Below are positions 9,047-17,577 of a stretch of DNA of 35,359 bases, piece by piece. How positions within the stretch are numbered: position 1 is the stretch's first letter; each line of letters opens with the position of its first letter. Origin of the DNA: Gammaproteobacteria bacterium (lineage in GTDB: Bacteria; Pseudomonadota; Gammaproteobacteria; Xanthomonadales; SZUA-36); assembly GCA_021772915.1 (NCBI GenBank), contig JAJFLB010000030.1, positions 1-35,359 on the forward strand. Reading direction: 5' to 3'. A program made the translations under genes and the position numbers. The notes under the pieces were generated by a model. That model searched no databases. It was not told where the DNA came from and worked only from the letters and a program-made list of their open reading frames with translations.

Positions 9047-9997
9047 TCAGAAATCGACATGATTTGGACCTTTCAAATCCAACATTTCGCGCGCCTCATC
9101 AGGTGTCGCCAGTTCACGCCCGAATATCTCCGCGATCGTCTTAATGTCGTTCACCATCTCGACATTGCTCTTACATAACACGCCTTTGCGCACATAGATG
9201 TTGTCTTCCATTCCCACACGGACGTGTCCGAACATGGCCATCGCCAGTGCGCCCAAAGTGTATTGCCGGGGATAACCCACGCCAATAACCGACCAGTGAA
9301 AGTCATCAGGTCCAAAAATGCGCAGTGCTTCAGTTTGCATATGAAGAACTTCTGCCGGCGTTGCCCCGGTTCCACCTCGTACACCAAGAACGAATTGCAT
9401 CCAGATCGGACCTTTTAGAACACCATCCCGGATCATGTTGCGTGTATTGTAAAGCCCGCTCATGCTGAAGCACTCGCACTCCGGTCGGGTACCATTTTCC
9501 CGCATGACTTTGACAAAATATTCGAATTGCTCAGTCGAATTTGAAAATGTGCCGCTGTATGTAGACGACAGATAAGGTTTTTCCCAGTCATAGCGCCACT
9601 GTTTGACTCGAGGTACTACATGGTGAAGCGTATTGCTCACACTTTCAGGAGTCAAAGATGCCACTTCGGGTTTAAACCGCGTTACGGTACTCAGTCGTTC
9701 ATCCGGCGTTTGCCCGTATGCTCCTCCGGTTGTCACCCCGATGATCAGATCAGGGCACCGCGTTTTTACTTTGATCAGCATTTCTTCCCACCGGTCAATA
9801 TCCGATGTTGGACTGCCATCCTCGGGGTTTCGCACATGCAAATGCACAGCCGCAGCACCGGCTTTCCAGCAGGCATAACAATCATCAGCAATTTCGTCCG
9901 GTGTGATCTTGATGAAAGGGCTTTGCGAAGGCGTTGTATCAGTGCCTGTAATGGCAACTGAAAGTATCATCTTTGGCCTTTTCTCAGGTGGTAGCAT
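9047..9997 (-). CDS. Beta-keto acid cleavage enzyme (BKACE, DUF849; 3-keto-5-aminohexanoate cleavage type)
   Basis: BKACE enzymes condense a beta-keto acid with acetyl-CoA and split it into acetoacetate and a new acyl-CoA. Family marks are clear: AVHLHVRNPEDGSPT holds the two zinc-binding His of the HxH motif, and VGMEDNIYVRKG holds the third ligand Glu. TTGGAYGQTPDERL and VLGVRGGTGATPAEVLHM are other typical blocks. The frame is open as far as a GTG at 10120, but the protein family begins just before MILSVAITGTD. I prefer the ATG at 9997; 10036 and 9970 are alternatives, and 10036 would leave no room for a ribosome site because a 14-bp palindrome abuts it. The gene heads the leftward operon. 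The beta-keto acid substrate, set by a few active-site residues, is unknown. Confidence 0.9.
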   Translation of the reverse strand: MLPPEKRPKMILSVAITGTDTTPSQSPFIKITPDEIADDCYACWKAGAAAVHLHVRNPEDGSPTSDIDRWEEMLIKVKTRCPDLIIGVTTGGAYGQTPDERLSTVTRFKPEVASLTPESVSNTLHHVVPRVKQWRYDWEKPYLSSTYSGTFSNSTEQFEYFVKVMRENGTRPECECFSMSGLYNTRNMIRDGVLKGPIWMQFVLGVRGGTGATPAEVLHMQTEALRIFGPDDFHWSVIGVGYPRQYTLGALAMAMFGHVRVGMEDNIYVRKGVLCKSNVEMVNDIKTIAEIFGRELATPDEAREMLDLKGPNHVDF

Positions 9998-10036
9998 TGA
10001 ACCTATCCCATCGTTTCCTTTTAAAAGTTTATCCAT

Positions 10037-10070
10037 TATTTGATCAAATATCAAGATTATGTGATCAAAT
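10037..10070. promoter_or_regulatory. Composite TGATCA operator, copy A (BKACE / class V divergent region)
   Basis: A perfect 14-bp palindrome TATTTGATCAAATA (10037-10050) is followed by ATCAAG (10050-10055) and by TGATCAAAT (10062-10070). The two TGATCA centres are 21 bp apart, two helical turns. A copy in the opposite orientation at 22729-22761 matches at 26 of 33 positions. GntR-family FCD regulators typically bind short palindromes, and the only one encoded here sits beside the other copy, so it is the likely binder (inference). The site lies between divergent genes and could control both. Confidence 0.75.
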
Positions 10071-10131
10071 AAGTTGAATCCTCCTTGTCCGGAATGTAAC
10101 ATGCCACGATAAAGCCTCACCGACTTCCGAA

Positions 10132-11367
10132 ATGAAAGAAAATATCAAACTCGATCTTCCTTACGTGAGGAACCAATTTACCGCCCTATCCAACGAGTTG
10201 GCGTTTTTCGATAGTGCCGGAGGGTCGTATGTTGCCGAGAGCGTAATAGACTCCGCTTGTAGTTTCATGCGGGAAACGCCGGTTCAGCCCTACTCGCGAT
10301 TTGAACAATCCACCCAGGCAAACAGACAGTTATCCCGTGCCATAGAACAAACTGCAGCATTTATAAATGCCGAGCCAAGCGAGCTGATATTCGGACCTTC
10401 AACAACTTTGAATATGTATGTTTTAGCGCATGCCTTGAGCCCATTGTTTGCGCGGGGTGATGAAATCATCGTCACCAACCAGGATCATGAGGCGAACTCG
10501 GGTGTCTGGCGCAAGATGGCCGAGCACGGCGTTGTGGTTCGTGAATGGAAAATCGATCCTTCGACTGGAGAACTGGATCCGACTGACTTTGAAAACCTTC
10601 TGACGGAACAGTCGAAACTCGTTTGCCTGCCGCACTGTTCGAACATAGTCGGCTCAATTAACGATGTAGCCAGTGTGACGCGAAAAGCGCATGCGGCAGG
10701 AGCGCTTGTCTGTGTTGACGGTGTAGCTTTTGCTCCTCATCGCCGCATTGATGTCAAGCAGTTAGATGTGGATTTTTATTTGTTCAGCTTCTACAAGTTA
10801 TTCGGGCCCCACATCGCTCTGATGTTCATACGCCAGGAACATTTGGCTCAGTTGCACAATCAAAACCACTATTTCCTGCAAGATGATTTGTCGAAGAAAC
10901 TCAATCCCGGAGGCATGAACTACGAGGCGGTCGCTTCGTTACAAGGGATCTACCGATATTTTCAGGATCTTAGCCGGCATCACTTCGGAAGTGGCCGCGA
11001 AAGTGTCGGTGAGAGTGTGGAGCGCACCTACCCGTTGATCGCCCGACATGAGCAAAATATGGCTGGCCAATTGCTGGAGTACCTCAACTCCCACTCTCGC
11101 ATTCGACTCATTGGCCTCTCCGTGCCTGACGCTTCCCGCCGCGTTCCAACATTCTCGTTCACAGTCCGTGACAGGTCTTCACAAGATATCGTTGACGGGA
11201 TCATTCGCCACGGAGTAGGTGTCAACAATCATAATTTTTATGCTCGGCGCTGTCTGGAGGCTTTAGGAATAGATCCCCGTGATGGCGTTGTGCGGGCGAG
11301 CATGGTGCATTACAACAGTAGAAAAGAAGTCGACCGGCTGATTGCGGCGATTGATGCCACTGTCTAG
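10132..11367 (+). CDS. Class V PLP-dependent aminotransferase / cysteine desulfurase-like protein
   Basis: The 411-residue protein is a fold-type I PLP enzyme of class V, closest by eye to the cysteine desulfurase-like group (VC1184 type), and more distantly to isopenicillin N epimerases. The PLP Lys is K222 in FSFYKLFGPH, and the Asp that pairs with the pyridine nitrogen is D196 in VCVDGVAFAPH. The N-terminus VRNQFTALSNELAFFDSAGG is typical. A His in NQDHEANSG is in the usual cofactor-stacking position. No partner scaffold (SufE, IscU) is nearby, so a role in amino acid breakdown is likelier than cluster assembly. The gene is divergent from the BKACE operon across operator A and ends inside a perfect palindrome shared with the convergent hydrolase gene. 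Confidence 0.85.
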   Translation: MKENIKLDLPYVRNQFTALSNELAFFDSAGGSYVAESVIDSACSFMRETPVQPYSRFEQSTQANRQLSRAIEQTAAFINAEPSELIFGPSTTLNMYVLAHALSPLFARGDEIIVTNQDHEANSGVWRKMAEHGVVVREWKIDPSTGELDPTDFENLLTEQSKLVCLPHCSNIVGSINDVASVTRKAHAAGALVCVDGVAFAPHRRIDVKQLDVDFYLFSFYKLFGPHIALMFIRQEHLAQLHNQNHYFLQDDLSKKLNPGGMNYEAVASLQGIYRYFQDLSRHHFGSGRESVGESVERTYPLIARHEQNMAGQLLEYLNSHSRIRLIGLSVPDASRRVPTFSFTVRDRSSQDIVDGIIRHGVGVNNHNFYARRCLEALGIDPRDGVVRASMVHYNSRKEVDRLIAAIDATV

Positions 11368-11397
11368 CCCGGACTATTCATGAATAGTCCGGGCTAG
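11364..11397. terminator. Perfect 34-bp palindrome holding the stop codons of two convergent genes
   Basis: The arm CTAGCCCGGACTATTCA (11364-11380) is followed at once by its exact complement (11381-11397). The TAG stop of the class V gene (11365-11367) and the TAG of the leftward hydrolase (11394-11396) occupy mirror positions in the two arms. The long GC-containing stem suits a bidirectional terminator, but no T-run follows on either strand, so rho-independent function is not certain. Confidence 0.65.
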
Positions 11398-12557
11398 TGT
11401 ACTGCATCAGCACCGGTGGGCGTCAAACGTTTGATCATGCTGTGGATAATGTTGAGGGTAAATGCGGGGTCCTCATAGGGGAACATGTGCCCGGTGTTTT
11501 TTGGCGCCAAAACAACCTCACCCTGGGACGACAGCGAGGTCAACCGCCTTGAAGCATCGTCACTACCCTGGCAAATGTTTTTTAACTGAATATCCGTGAA
11601 GTCATACCGGGCGCGGAGATATTCCCGGGTCTGCTGGTGGTCGCTCGCTGGCAGGACGTTTGCAATCGGAACATTCCCGAGAGTACCTGTGCCGTCTGCC
11701 AGGTCGAAGGGATTCCTGCAAGCACTCCAGAGCGCGGATCCCATCGCACAGATTGCTTTCGGCAAGGCACTTAAGAATCGGATTTCGTCCAGAGGCGCCC
11801 CAATGATTTGATAGGGGGACTCGATGCCAAAACGCTTTTGCTTTATCCAATTCTCGAGCCCCAGATTCACGGCTATTGCATTCTTGATGGAGATCCGGGA
11901 CAAGGTGCCGAAAGATATCTTGCCCGCTGTCGTCATGTTCCACGGCGATGTCGCATCGAGCAAAACCAGTCCTGATACGAGCTCAGGAAAAGCATGGGCG
12001 AAGTTGACTGCAAGCAAACCGCCAAAGGAATGACCGACCAATAAAAACGGACCTTTCTCACCGGCACTGGAAAGAAGTCGGCCCAACTCATCTACTTCAC
12101 TGGCAACCGATCGCGGAAACGGGCCAGGGTCGCTCCAGCCGCTACCGGCGCGATCAAAAAGAATGGAACGAGTCTCGGTCGCGATGTCTTTGTGCAGGTG
12201 CTGCATTACCATACCCTGGTCGTGTGATCCGGGAAACCAGAGCACAACAGGGCCGTCTGATCTCACACCTTCTGCAAAAAGGTGCAATCTGAATCCACCA
12301 ATATCGACGAGCTTGCCTTGTGGCCGGTTATTTTTCATAAAGCTTCGAACCCGCAAGGCTTGCCAGCTCGCACTGGCCAACAGGGCGATAACCAGAATAG
12401 TCACCGTGCCTTGTACTATCCACATGACTGTTTTCAAGGCAGAAGGATCTTGCCCGCTTGCGAACGCACCAATGAGAATTGCCAGCATACCGAAGCAGGT
12501 CGAGATGGCCAGTCCCGCCCATTGCTTGCTCAAGAACACGTAAATTATGTCAGTCAT
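11394..12557 (-). CDS. Alpha/beta hydrolase with N-terminal membrane segments
   Basis: The 387-residue protein has the nucleophile elbow LLVGHSFGGLL (Ser177), an oxyanion-type motif in VVLWFPGSHDQG, and the catalytic His357 in NTGHMFPYEDP. Two hydrophobic stretches at about residues 13-33 and 43-63 should anchor it in the inner membrane, with the catalytic domain after residue 80. The substrate is open; esterases, amidases and epoxide hydrolases share this fold. It lies 9 nt after the serine hydrolase gene in the leftward TonB receptor operon. A truncated, frameshifted relative lies at 32484-33199 with long matching stretches (for example RFLSALPKAICAMGSALW), so the family was duplicated in this region. 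Confidence 0.88.
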   Translation of the reverse strand: MTDIIYVFLSKQWAGLAISTCFGMLAILIGAFASGQDPSALKTVMWIVQGTVTILVIALLASASWQALRVRSFMKNNRPQGKLVDIGGFRLHLFAEGVRSDGPVVLWFPGSHDQGMVMQHLHKDIATETRSILFDRAGSGWSDPGPFPRSVASEVDELGRLLSSAGEKGPFLLVGHSFGGLLAVNFAHAFPELVSGLVLLDATSPWNMTTAGKISFGTLSRISIKNAIAVNLGLENWIKQKRFGIESPYQIIGAPLDEIRFLSALPKAICAMGSALWSACRNPFDLADGTGTLGNVPIANVLPASDHQQTREYLRARYDFTDIQLKNICQGSDDASRRLTSLSSQGEVVLAPKNTGHMFPYEDPAFTLNIIHSMIKRLTPTGADAVH

Positions 12558-12566
12558 TTCAGCCTG

Positions 12567-14117
12567 TTATGCGACCCGCCGGTAGGCACGGTCGCCCAGC
12601 CAGGCGAAGGGAGAAGCTCGCTCCAAACGATCCAATTCAAATTGCAGGCGAGTAACTCCCGGACTGCCTGGCAAATCCACCAAGAACAGGCCGGCTCCAT
12701 AATGCTCCAGGGTGGTAGGTTTTTGCGTCATCGGATCTTCACCGGAGTCCGGAAGAGCAACGATTGAAGCTACCAGTCTGCACGCCTCCAGCTTGATCTC
12801 AATTCTTGTGTTCATGTTTTGGTAAATTCCAACGTATCTCGACACGTCAATGTCGGTCAATTGCCGCTTCTGTTGGGGATCCGACGAGTTAAGCCCCGAA
12901 AGTTCGGACAGAATACCCTCCACGATGTCTTTGAAAACACCTGTGCCACCATAACTATTTGTCAACAACACGACCGCAAGGTCGTCCTCCGGAACCACTC
13001 GAAGAAAGGACAACTGCCCGTACGTTCCTCCATCGTGGCCCAGGACAATTTTGCCTTGGCTGTCATCCACGGTCCAGCCCAGACCCTGTGCGGTAGGCAC
13101 AGCTCCGGATGGCCTTTGGATATGTACACATTGCATTTCCTGGGTGGAACGAGCCGTAAGCACCGCCGTACCCGTATGCGCATTGCCACCTGTCAGGTGG
13201 GGCCTCGTAAAAGCCACGACATCTCTGGCACTGGCCGATGTTGTTGATCCTGCAGCCATCATGCAATAGGGCATGAGTTGTTGTTGCAAAATAGAGATAT
13301 CCCCGGTTTCACTGTCGATTTTGTGGTTGACCGCAACCCTGTACCTAACACTATCTTCCGGTAATAATACAGTATGGTTCAGCTCAAGCGGGTGGATCAG
13401 TCCGCTGGTCACCGCACTGGCCCAGTTGTGACCGGTAACTGCTTGAACCAGTACCGCTAGTATGGCGTAGCCGGCATTGCAATATGAAAACCTGGTTCCA
13501 GGCGTAAAGAGTTGCGGAAGGTCGGCACACAACTCGAGATAGTTTTCATGTGCGTCCGAACCACGCCCGGTGTCTCTCACAAAATCGCCATCTATTCCAC
13601 TGCTGTGGCTTAATATCTGACGGACCGTTACGGCTTCCGATGCCGAACGATCATTTACTGCAAATTTCGGTAAATATCGCTTCATTGGCTGATCAAGGTC
13701 GATCAGCCCCTCATCAACCAACTGCATCACTATCGTTGCCGTGTAGAGCTTGGTTATCGATCCGACCTGGAACAGGGAATCAGCCGTCGTTTTAACTTTG
13801 GTGTCAACGTTTAATATACCGGCCGCCGCTTCGCTAATTCGACCACGATGATAGACCGCTATCGTTGCCCCGGGCACACGGTGCTTCTCGATGCTCGCTC
13901 CCAATTTCTCCTGGACGCCACTCAACACAAATTTTCTACTCGAATACCATTGCTGTTGCAAGTGAGTACTAGCCCGCATATTGCACAAGTTTCGCTGGGC
14001 TTTACTTGATTTCTTGAATGTTTCAATGGCATACAAACGTAATACAAGTTCGGTAAGAAATATAAAATGTGTCACTGCCGGTTTGTCGCCACATCCCGGC
14101 TGATTCCCCTTAAACAT
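12567..14117 (-). CDS. Serine hydrolase of the class C beta-lactamase / D-aminopeptidase family
   Basis: The protein belongs to the penicillin-binding-like serine hydrolases, which include class C beta-lactamases, DD-peptidases, D-aminopeptidases and esterases. The nucleophile motif SITK is at residues 120-123, YCN at 212-214, and HDG at 361-363 stands where KTG or HxG occurs. After about residue 410 a small beta-rich C-terminal domain follows (DVSRYVGIYQNMNTRIEIKL), common in the D-aminopeptidase/esterase members. The longest frame starts at 14117, giving 516 residues with an atypical N-terminus. The ATG at 13979 (residue 47) leaves a 470-residue protein and is a real alternative. The hydrophobic stretch FIFLTELVLRLY is weak as a signal peptide. 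The gene lies between the TonB receptor and the alpha/beta hydrolase, suggesting periplasmic or membrane-side processing of the imported compound. Confidence 0.82.
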   Translation of the reverse strand: MFKGNQPGCGDKPAVTHFIFLTELVLRLYAIETFKKSSKAQRNLCNMRASTHLQQQWYSSRKFVLSGVQEKLGASIEKHRVPGATIAVYHRGRISEAAAGILNVDTKVKTTADSLFQVGSITKLYTATIVMQLVDEGLIDLDQPMKRYLPKFAVNDRSASEAVTVRQILSHSSGIDGDFVRDTGRGSDAHENYLELCADLPQLFTPGTRFSYCNAGYAILAVLVQAVTGHNWASAVTSGLIHPLELNHTVLLPEDSVRYRVAVNHKIDSETGDISILQQQLMPYCMMAAGSTTSASARDVVAFTRPHLTGGNAHTGTAVLTARSTQEMQCVHIQRPSGAVPTAQGLGWTVDDSQGKIVLGHDGGTYGQLSFLRVVPEDDLAVVLLTNSYGGTGVFKDIVEGILSELSGLNSSDPQQKRQLTDIDVSRYVGIYQNMNTRIEIKLEACRLVASIVALPDSGEDPMTQKPTTLEHYGAGLFLVDLPGSPGVTRLQFELDRLERASPFAWLGDRAYRRVA

Positions 14118-14228
14118 GGCAATAGTGCCTTTAAGGAGTACTAGCTGAAGATATGACTCTGCACGCGATTAACCAGGTTACACTCGTGAAATCAACCGAC
14201 AATTCCGGCAACTCGTGCAATATGTGGG

Positions 14229-16322
14229 CTAGTATTGCACTGCGAAAAACACACCCAGAGTTCGTGGGCGCTGGTAGAACAATTCGCTAAGCTGCAGGAC
14301 AACTTTACGGTTATCGAACAAATTATCGGCGAATAATCCTATTTGCCAACGAGGCGATTGAAGAGTCAGCCGCAGATTTACAATGTCCAGTTCGTCGGAC
14401 GGCAAGGTCTCATCAACCCGTCCGAACGATTTTCCTGTATGGGTGTAGTCAGCCCTGAAAACACCATTAAACTTTTCGAAGACAGGACGCGAGTATTGCG
14501 CGGAAGCATTGAAAGTGAATTCAGGAACCGTAGGTAAACGGCTACCTGCTGGTGCGATCCCGGTAGGATTTTCAAGACTCGGTGTAGCTAGTGCCGGTTC
14601 GTCGATCTCTGCTTCAACGAATCCACCACCCGCTGTAAGCAGTAAACTCGGCGTAAGCTGCGCCATCATTTCCAGCTCAATACCAAAGGTATGGGCATCA
14701 CCAGCATTAGTCGTCCAAGCAATGGCCTGGTTTGCTGGGTCGCCTGACATCTGCACGTCTTTCCAGTCGACGTAATAAATCGCACCGTTAAAAATCAAGC
14801 GGCCATCGCTCCAGACCGATTTGAACCCCCCCTCGTAGCTCCAGGCTTTATCCTCTTTGTATTCGGCGACAAACAATGGGCTCGGATTGGGGATTTGGTT
14901 AATGCCGCCTGAGCGGAAACCCTGAGCTGCGGTCAAATAGACCAAAGCGTCATCACTGGTGTCGTAGGTAATATTCCACTTGGTCGTAATTGCGTCGTTG
15001 TCTGATTCGGCAAAAAATCCGACTATTCCAAATGGTGGAATATCGGTAAGAGAGTCCTTATTTTCCTCAAAATACCGGACGCCTGCCGTTACGTGCAACC
15101 GATCACTGATGTCATAGGTCAGTTCACCGAAAAATGCGAGTTGCTTCACGTCTTGTTCAAAAACGATACTATCGAACGGACTACCCTCAGCCACCGTTAC
15201 CGGTTCACTCCGGTCCTTGTAAAACGCACCACCGAGCCAGTGCAGAGGACCGTCTCCCGTCGAAGCCAACCGGATTTCCTGGCTGAAAATCTCAAAGTCA
15301 TTAATTAGTATGCCGAAAGGAAAGGAGTTTAACCCGATGCTACGATCGGTATACCCCGTAATCGAAACCAATTCGCTCCCACCCAAACTGTAATTAATAT
15401 CAAGTTCCAGAGTTGAATTTTCATCGTCCATGAATTCTGGACCGAAACCGGGAATGCTGGCAGTCTCGTCGATAGTGGAGCCAATTCCAGGGACTACACC
15501 GTAGGAGGAACCCAATGAAGCGTCCTGGTAATTGAACATCGCTCGCACCGTTAAATTATCCGAGACGTTTAGCTGGGCTGACACTCGCGCTACAATGGTT
15601 TCCTCGTCGTTAATTCCGCTTTCCCCGGTGGTCAAATCATCGATCCAGCCACCCTTGCTGCGATAAGAAACGACCGCTCGAATGGCTAGTTTGTCTTCTA
15701 CCAGGGGTATGTTAATCATTGCGTTGGCCAGGTAGTTGACAGCACTACTTCCTTCAGTCTTCGACCCCGTGCCTTCGAATTCGGCTTCCATCCTGTTGGA
15801 AGGCCTCTTGCTAAGAATCCGAATGGTTCCACCCATCGATCCCTCGCCAAACAACGTACCCTGTGGCCCTCGCAATACTTCAATACGCTCAACATCGAAG
15901 AGTTTGTAATCCGGCTCCTGAAAAGCGGCGTTAACGGAAAGTCCGTCAATATAGACCCCCACGGTTCCGACCCCGGCCAGCGGCGCCATACCACGTATTA
16001 CGATCCTGCTCCGGCCTGGCCCTCTCTCGGCAAAGGCAAGACTAGGCACAGTGCGAGCAAAATCGCGCATATCATCAGCACCCATGTCCTTCAACATTGC
16101 GCTTGAAAGTACTGCAACGCTCATCGCTAAATCCTGTAACCTTTCCTCTCTTTTTGTCGCAGTTACAATAATTTCTTCGATGACGAGATTCTCTTTCTCA
16201 AGACCATCCTCGTCGGTCGTTTGGGCAAACACCAACCCGCTACCCACTGCCAACGCGACAGTTAGTCCAAGCTTTGTTGCACCAGGCAACGTTTTTAATA
16301 TCTGTAGAATCGAAGGCGTCAT
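14229..16322 (-). CDS. TonB-dependent outer-membrane receptor
   Basis: The 697-residue protein starts with a signal peptide (about residues 1-33, hydrophobic LGLTVALAVGSGLVFA before QTTDEDG). A TonB-box-like stretch EEIIVTATKREERLQDL follows. The plug domain contains RIVIRGMAPLAGVGTVGVYIDG and VERIEVLRGPQGTLFGEGS. The barrel ends in a C-terminal aromatic strand (TLGVFFAVQY). Such receptors use the proton gradient through TonB to bring compounds across the outer membrane. The sequence style (IVTATKREERLQD, GPQGTLFGEGSMGGTIR) is that of receptors common in marine and sphingomonad-like bacteria, often linked to catabolic rather than iron genes. No iron or cobalamin genes are nearby, so the ligand is probably the island's growth substrate (inference). 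It leads the receptor-hydrolase-hydrolase operon. Confidence 0.93.
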   Translation of the reverse strand: MTPSILQILKTLPGATKLGLTVALAVGSGLVFAQTTDEDGLEKENLVIEEIIVTATKREERLQDLAMSVAVLSSAMLKDMGADDMRDFARTVPSLAFAERGPGRSRIVIRGMAPLAGVGTVGVYIDGLSVNAAFQEPDYKLFDVERIEVLRGPQGTLFGEGSMGGTIRILSKRPSNRMEAEFEGTGSKTEGSSAVNYLANAMINIPLVEDKLAIRAVVSYRSKGGWIDDLTTGESGINDEETIVARVSAQLNVSDNLTVRAMFNYQDASLGSSYGVVPGIGSTIDETASIPGFGPEFMDDENSTLELDINYSLGGSELVSITGYTDRSIGLNSFPFGILINDFEIFSQEIRLASTGDGPLHWLGGAFYKDRSEPVTVAEGSPFDSIVFEQDVKQLAFFGELTYDISDRLHVTAGVRYFEENKDSLTDIPPFGIVGFFAESDNDAITTKWNITYDTSDDALVYLTAAQGFRSGGINQIPNPSPLFVAEYKEDKAWSYEGGFKSVWSDGRLIFNGAIYYVDWKDVQMSGDPANQAIAWTTNAGDAHTFGIELEMMAQLTPSLLLTAGGGFVEAEIDEPALATPSLENPTGIAPAGSRLPTVPEFTFNASAQYSRPVFEKFNGVFRADYTHTGKSFGRVDETLPSDELDIVNLRLTLQSPRWQIGLFADNLFDNRKVVLQLSELFYQRPRTLGVFFAVQY

Positions 16323-16520
16323 TTGTTTGAATCTCTTTCAAATAATTTACATTAAAATTAGGCGTGCACTCGCACGACCAGCCTAATATGTAGCTTAGTT
16401 GGTTTGAATAATGGCCTAGTCCCGAACAATATTGATAACGTCAATTTCTGTGACATCGGTAGGAGCCCAATGTTAAAGGGTGATAAGTTACGGAGCATGA
16501 ACTATATTTTTTAAACGAGC

Positions 16521-17543
16521 ATGATGCCTGCACAACCAGAAAATCCGGTTCTCGTCGAGATAACCCGTGCTGACCAGGTGGAAAGCCAACACCGTGGCGC
16601 CATTGCCGTAGTCGGTGTTGATGGCAAACTTGTCAGGTCCTGGGGCGACATTGATCGTTTTGCGCATCCGCGATCATCTCTCAAGCCATTTCAGGCAATT
16701 CCCCTGATCGAGAGCGGTGCTTTTCAAGCCTATGGGCTGAGTATGCCCGATTTAGCGCTCTGCTGTGGCTCACACAACGCTGAACCCAAACACCTCAAAC
16801 GCCTGGCGGAATGGCTCGAACGCCTCGGCCTGGGGGAACAACATCTATTTTGTGGGCCACAACGTCCAGCCTGGTCATTGTTGGATGTATCTGGGGCTAA
16901 AGAGGCCCCAGGTGCCTCATTACTGGCTAATAACTGTTCGGGTAAACATATAGGGTTTCTGACCACAGCGATACATTTAGGCATCAGCACAGCCGACTAT
17001 TGTGATCTTGATCACCCGGTTCAACGGCTGGTCAAAGAAGTGGTTACGGAGTTCACAGACCATGTACCGAGCGAGTCTCAGACCTCTGTTGATGGATGTG
17101 GTGCACCAGCCTATTCGTTCCCCCTGCGGTCTTTTGCGCTGGCAATGGCACGGCTGGGGCGCCCCGAAAAAACAGGTGGTCAACGGACAGCAGCAGCGCA
17201 GTTAGTGGTCTCGGCAATGACCGCCCATCCATGGTATGTGGCAGGCACAGGAAGACCAGATACCACGCTAATGCAAGATTCAGGCTTTCCCGGCATTGCG
17301 AAGGGCGGTGCCGAGGGGTTCTTTGCGCTTTCAATTCCCGGCAAGGGTCTTGGAATTGCCATAAAGATCGACGACGGAGCGTACCGGGCGACTTCAGTTG
17401 CCGCGTCTGCTGTGCTAGGCCAACTTGGAGTTCTGGATCGCGAAGCCATGAGCCGACTAAAAGCCATTGCAAATCCCAGAATCCGGAGTCTGGGCGGAAT
17501 TCAAGTAGGCGAGATCAGACCATGCCTACAAACTTTTTCATAG
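16521..17543 (+). CDS. Class 3 L-asparaginase (Rhizobium etli type, Asparaginase_II family)
   Basis: The 340-residue protein belongs to the PF06089 family, serine-lysine amidohydrolases unrelated to the E. coli enzymes. The residues described for the R. etli ReAV enzyme are all present at a constant offset of 4: Ser52 and Lys55 (RSSLKPFQ), Ser84 (CCGSHNAE), and the metal-binding Cys139 and Lys142 (NNCSGKH) with Cys193 (DGCGAPAYSF). It has no signal peptide, so it acts in the cytoplasm. Two ATG codons open the frame; either could start. The gene stands alone, divergent from the TonB receptor and convergent with the M19 pair. It is intact and probably hydrolyses asparagine or a related amide released by the neighbouring peptidases. 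Confidence 0.88.
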   Translation: MMPAQPENPVLVEITRADQVESQHRGAIAVVGVDGKLVRSWGDIDRFAHPRSSLKPFQAIPLIESGAFQAYGLSMPDLALCCGSHNAEPKHLKRLAEWLERLGLGEQHLFCGPQRPAWSLLDVSGAKEAPGASLLANNCSGKHIGFLTTAIHLGISTADYCDLDHPVQRLVKEVVTEFTDHVPSESQTSVDGCGAPAYSFPLRSFALAMARLGRPEKTGGQRTAAAQLVVSAMTAHPWYVAGTGRPDTTLMQDSGFPGIAKGGAEGFFALSIPGKGLGIAIKIDDGAYRATSVAASAVLGQLGVLDREAMSRLKAIANPRIRSLGGIQVGEIRPCLQTFS

Positions 17544-17577
17544 CAATATGCTGCTGAATCGGTTACCTGAAGGACTT

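Noticed and set aside
11430-11440. TTTGATCATG near the end of the alpha/beta hydrolase as another regulator site
   Set aside because: Only one TGATCA core, inside coding sequence, with no second core 21 bp away.
12282-12767. 161-codon rightward frame across the hydrolase genes
   Set aside because: Runs antisense through two well-supported leftward genes and has no domain-like composition.
13688-13708. GCTGATCAAGGTCGATCAGC as an operator copy
   Set aside because: Lies inside the serine hydrolase gene, lacks the AT flanks and has a different core spacing; explained by coding sequence.
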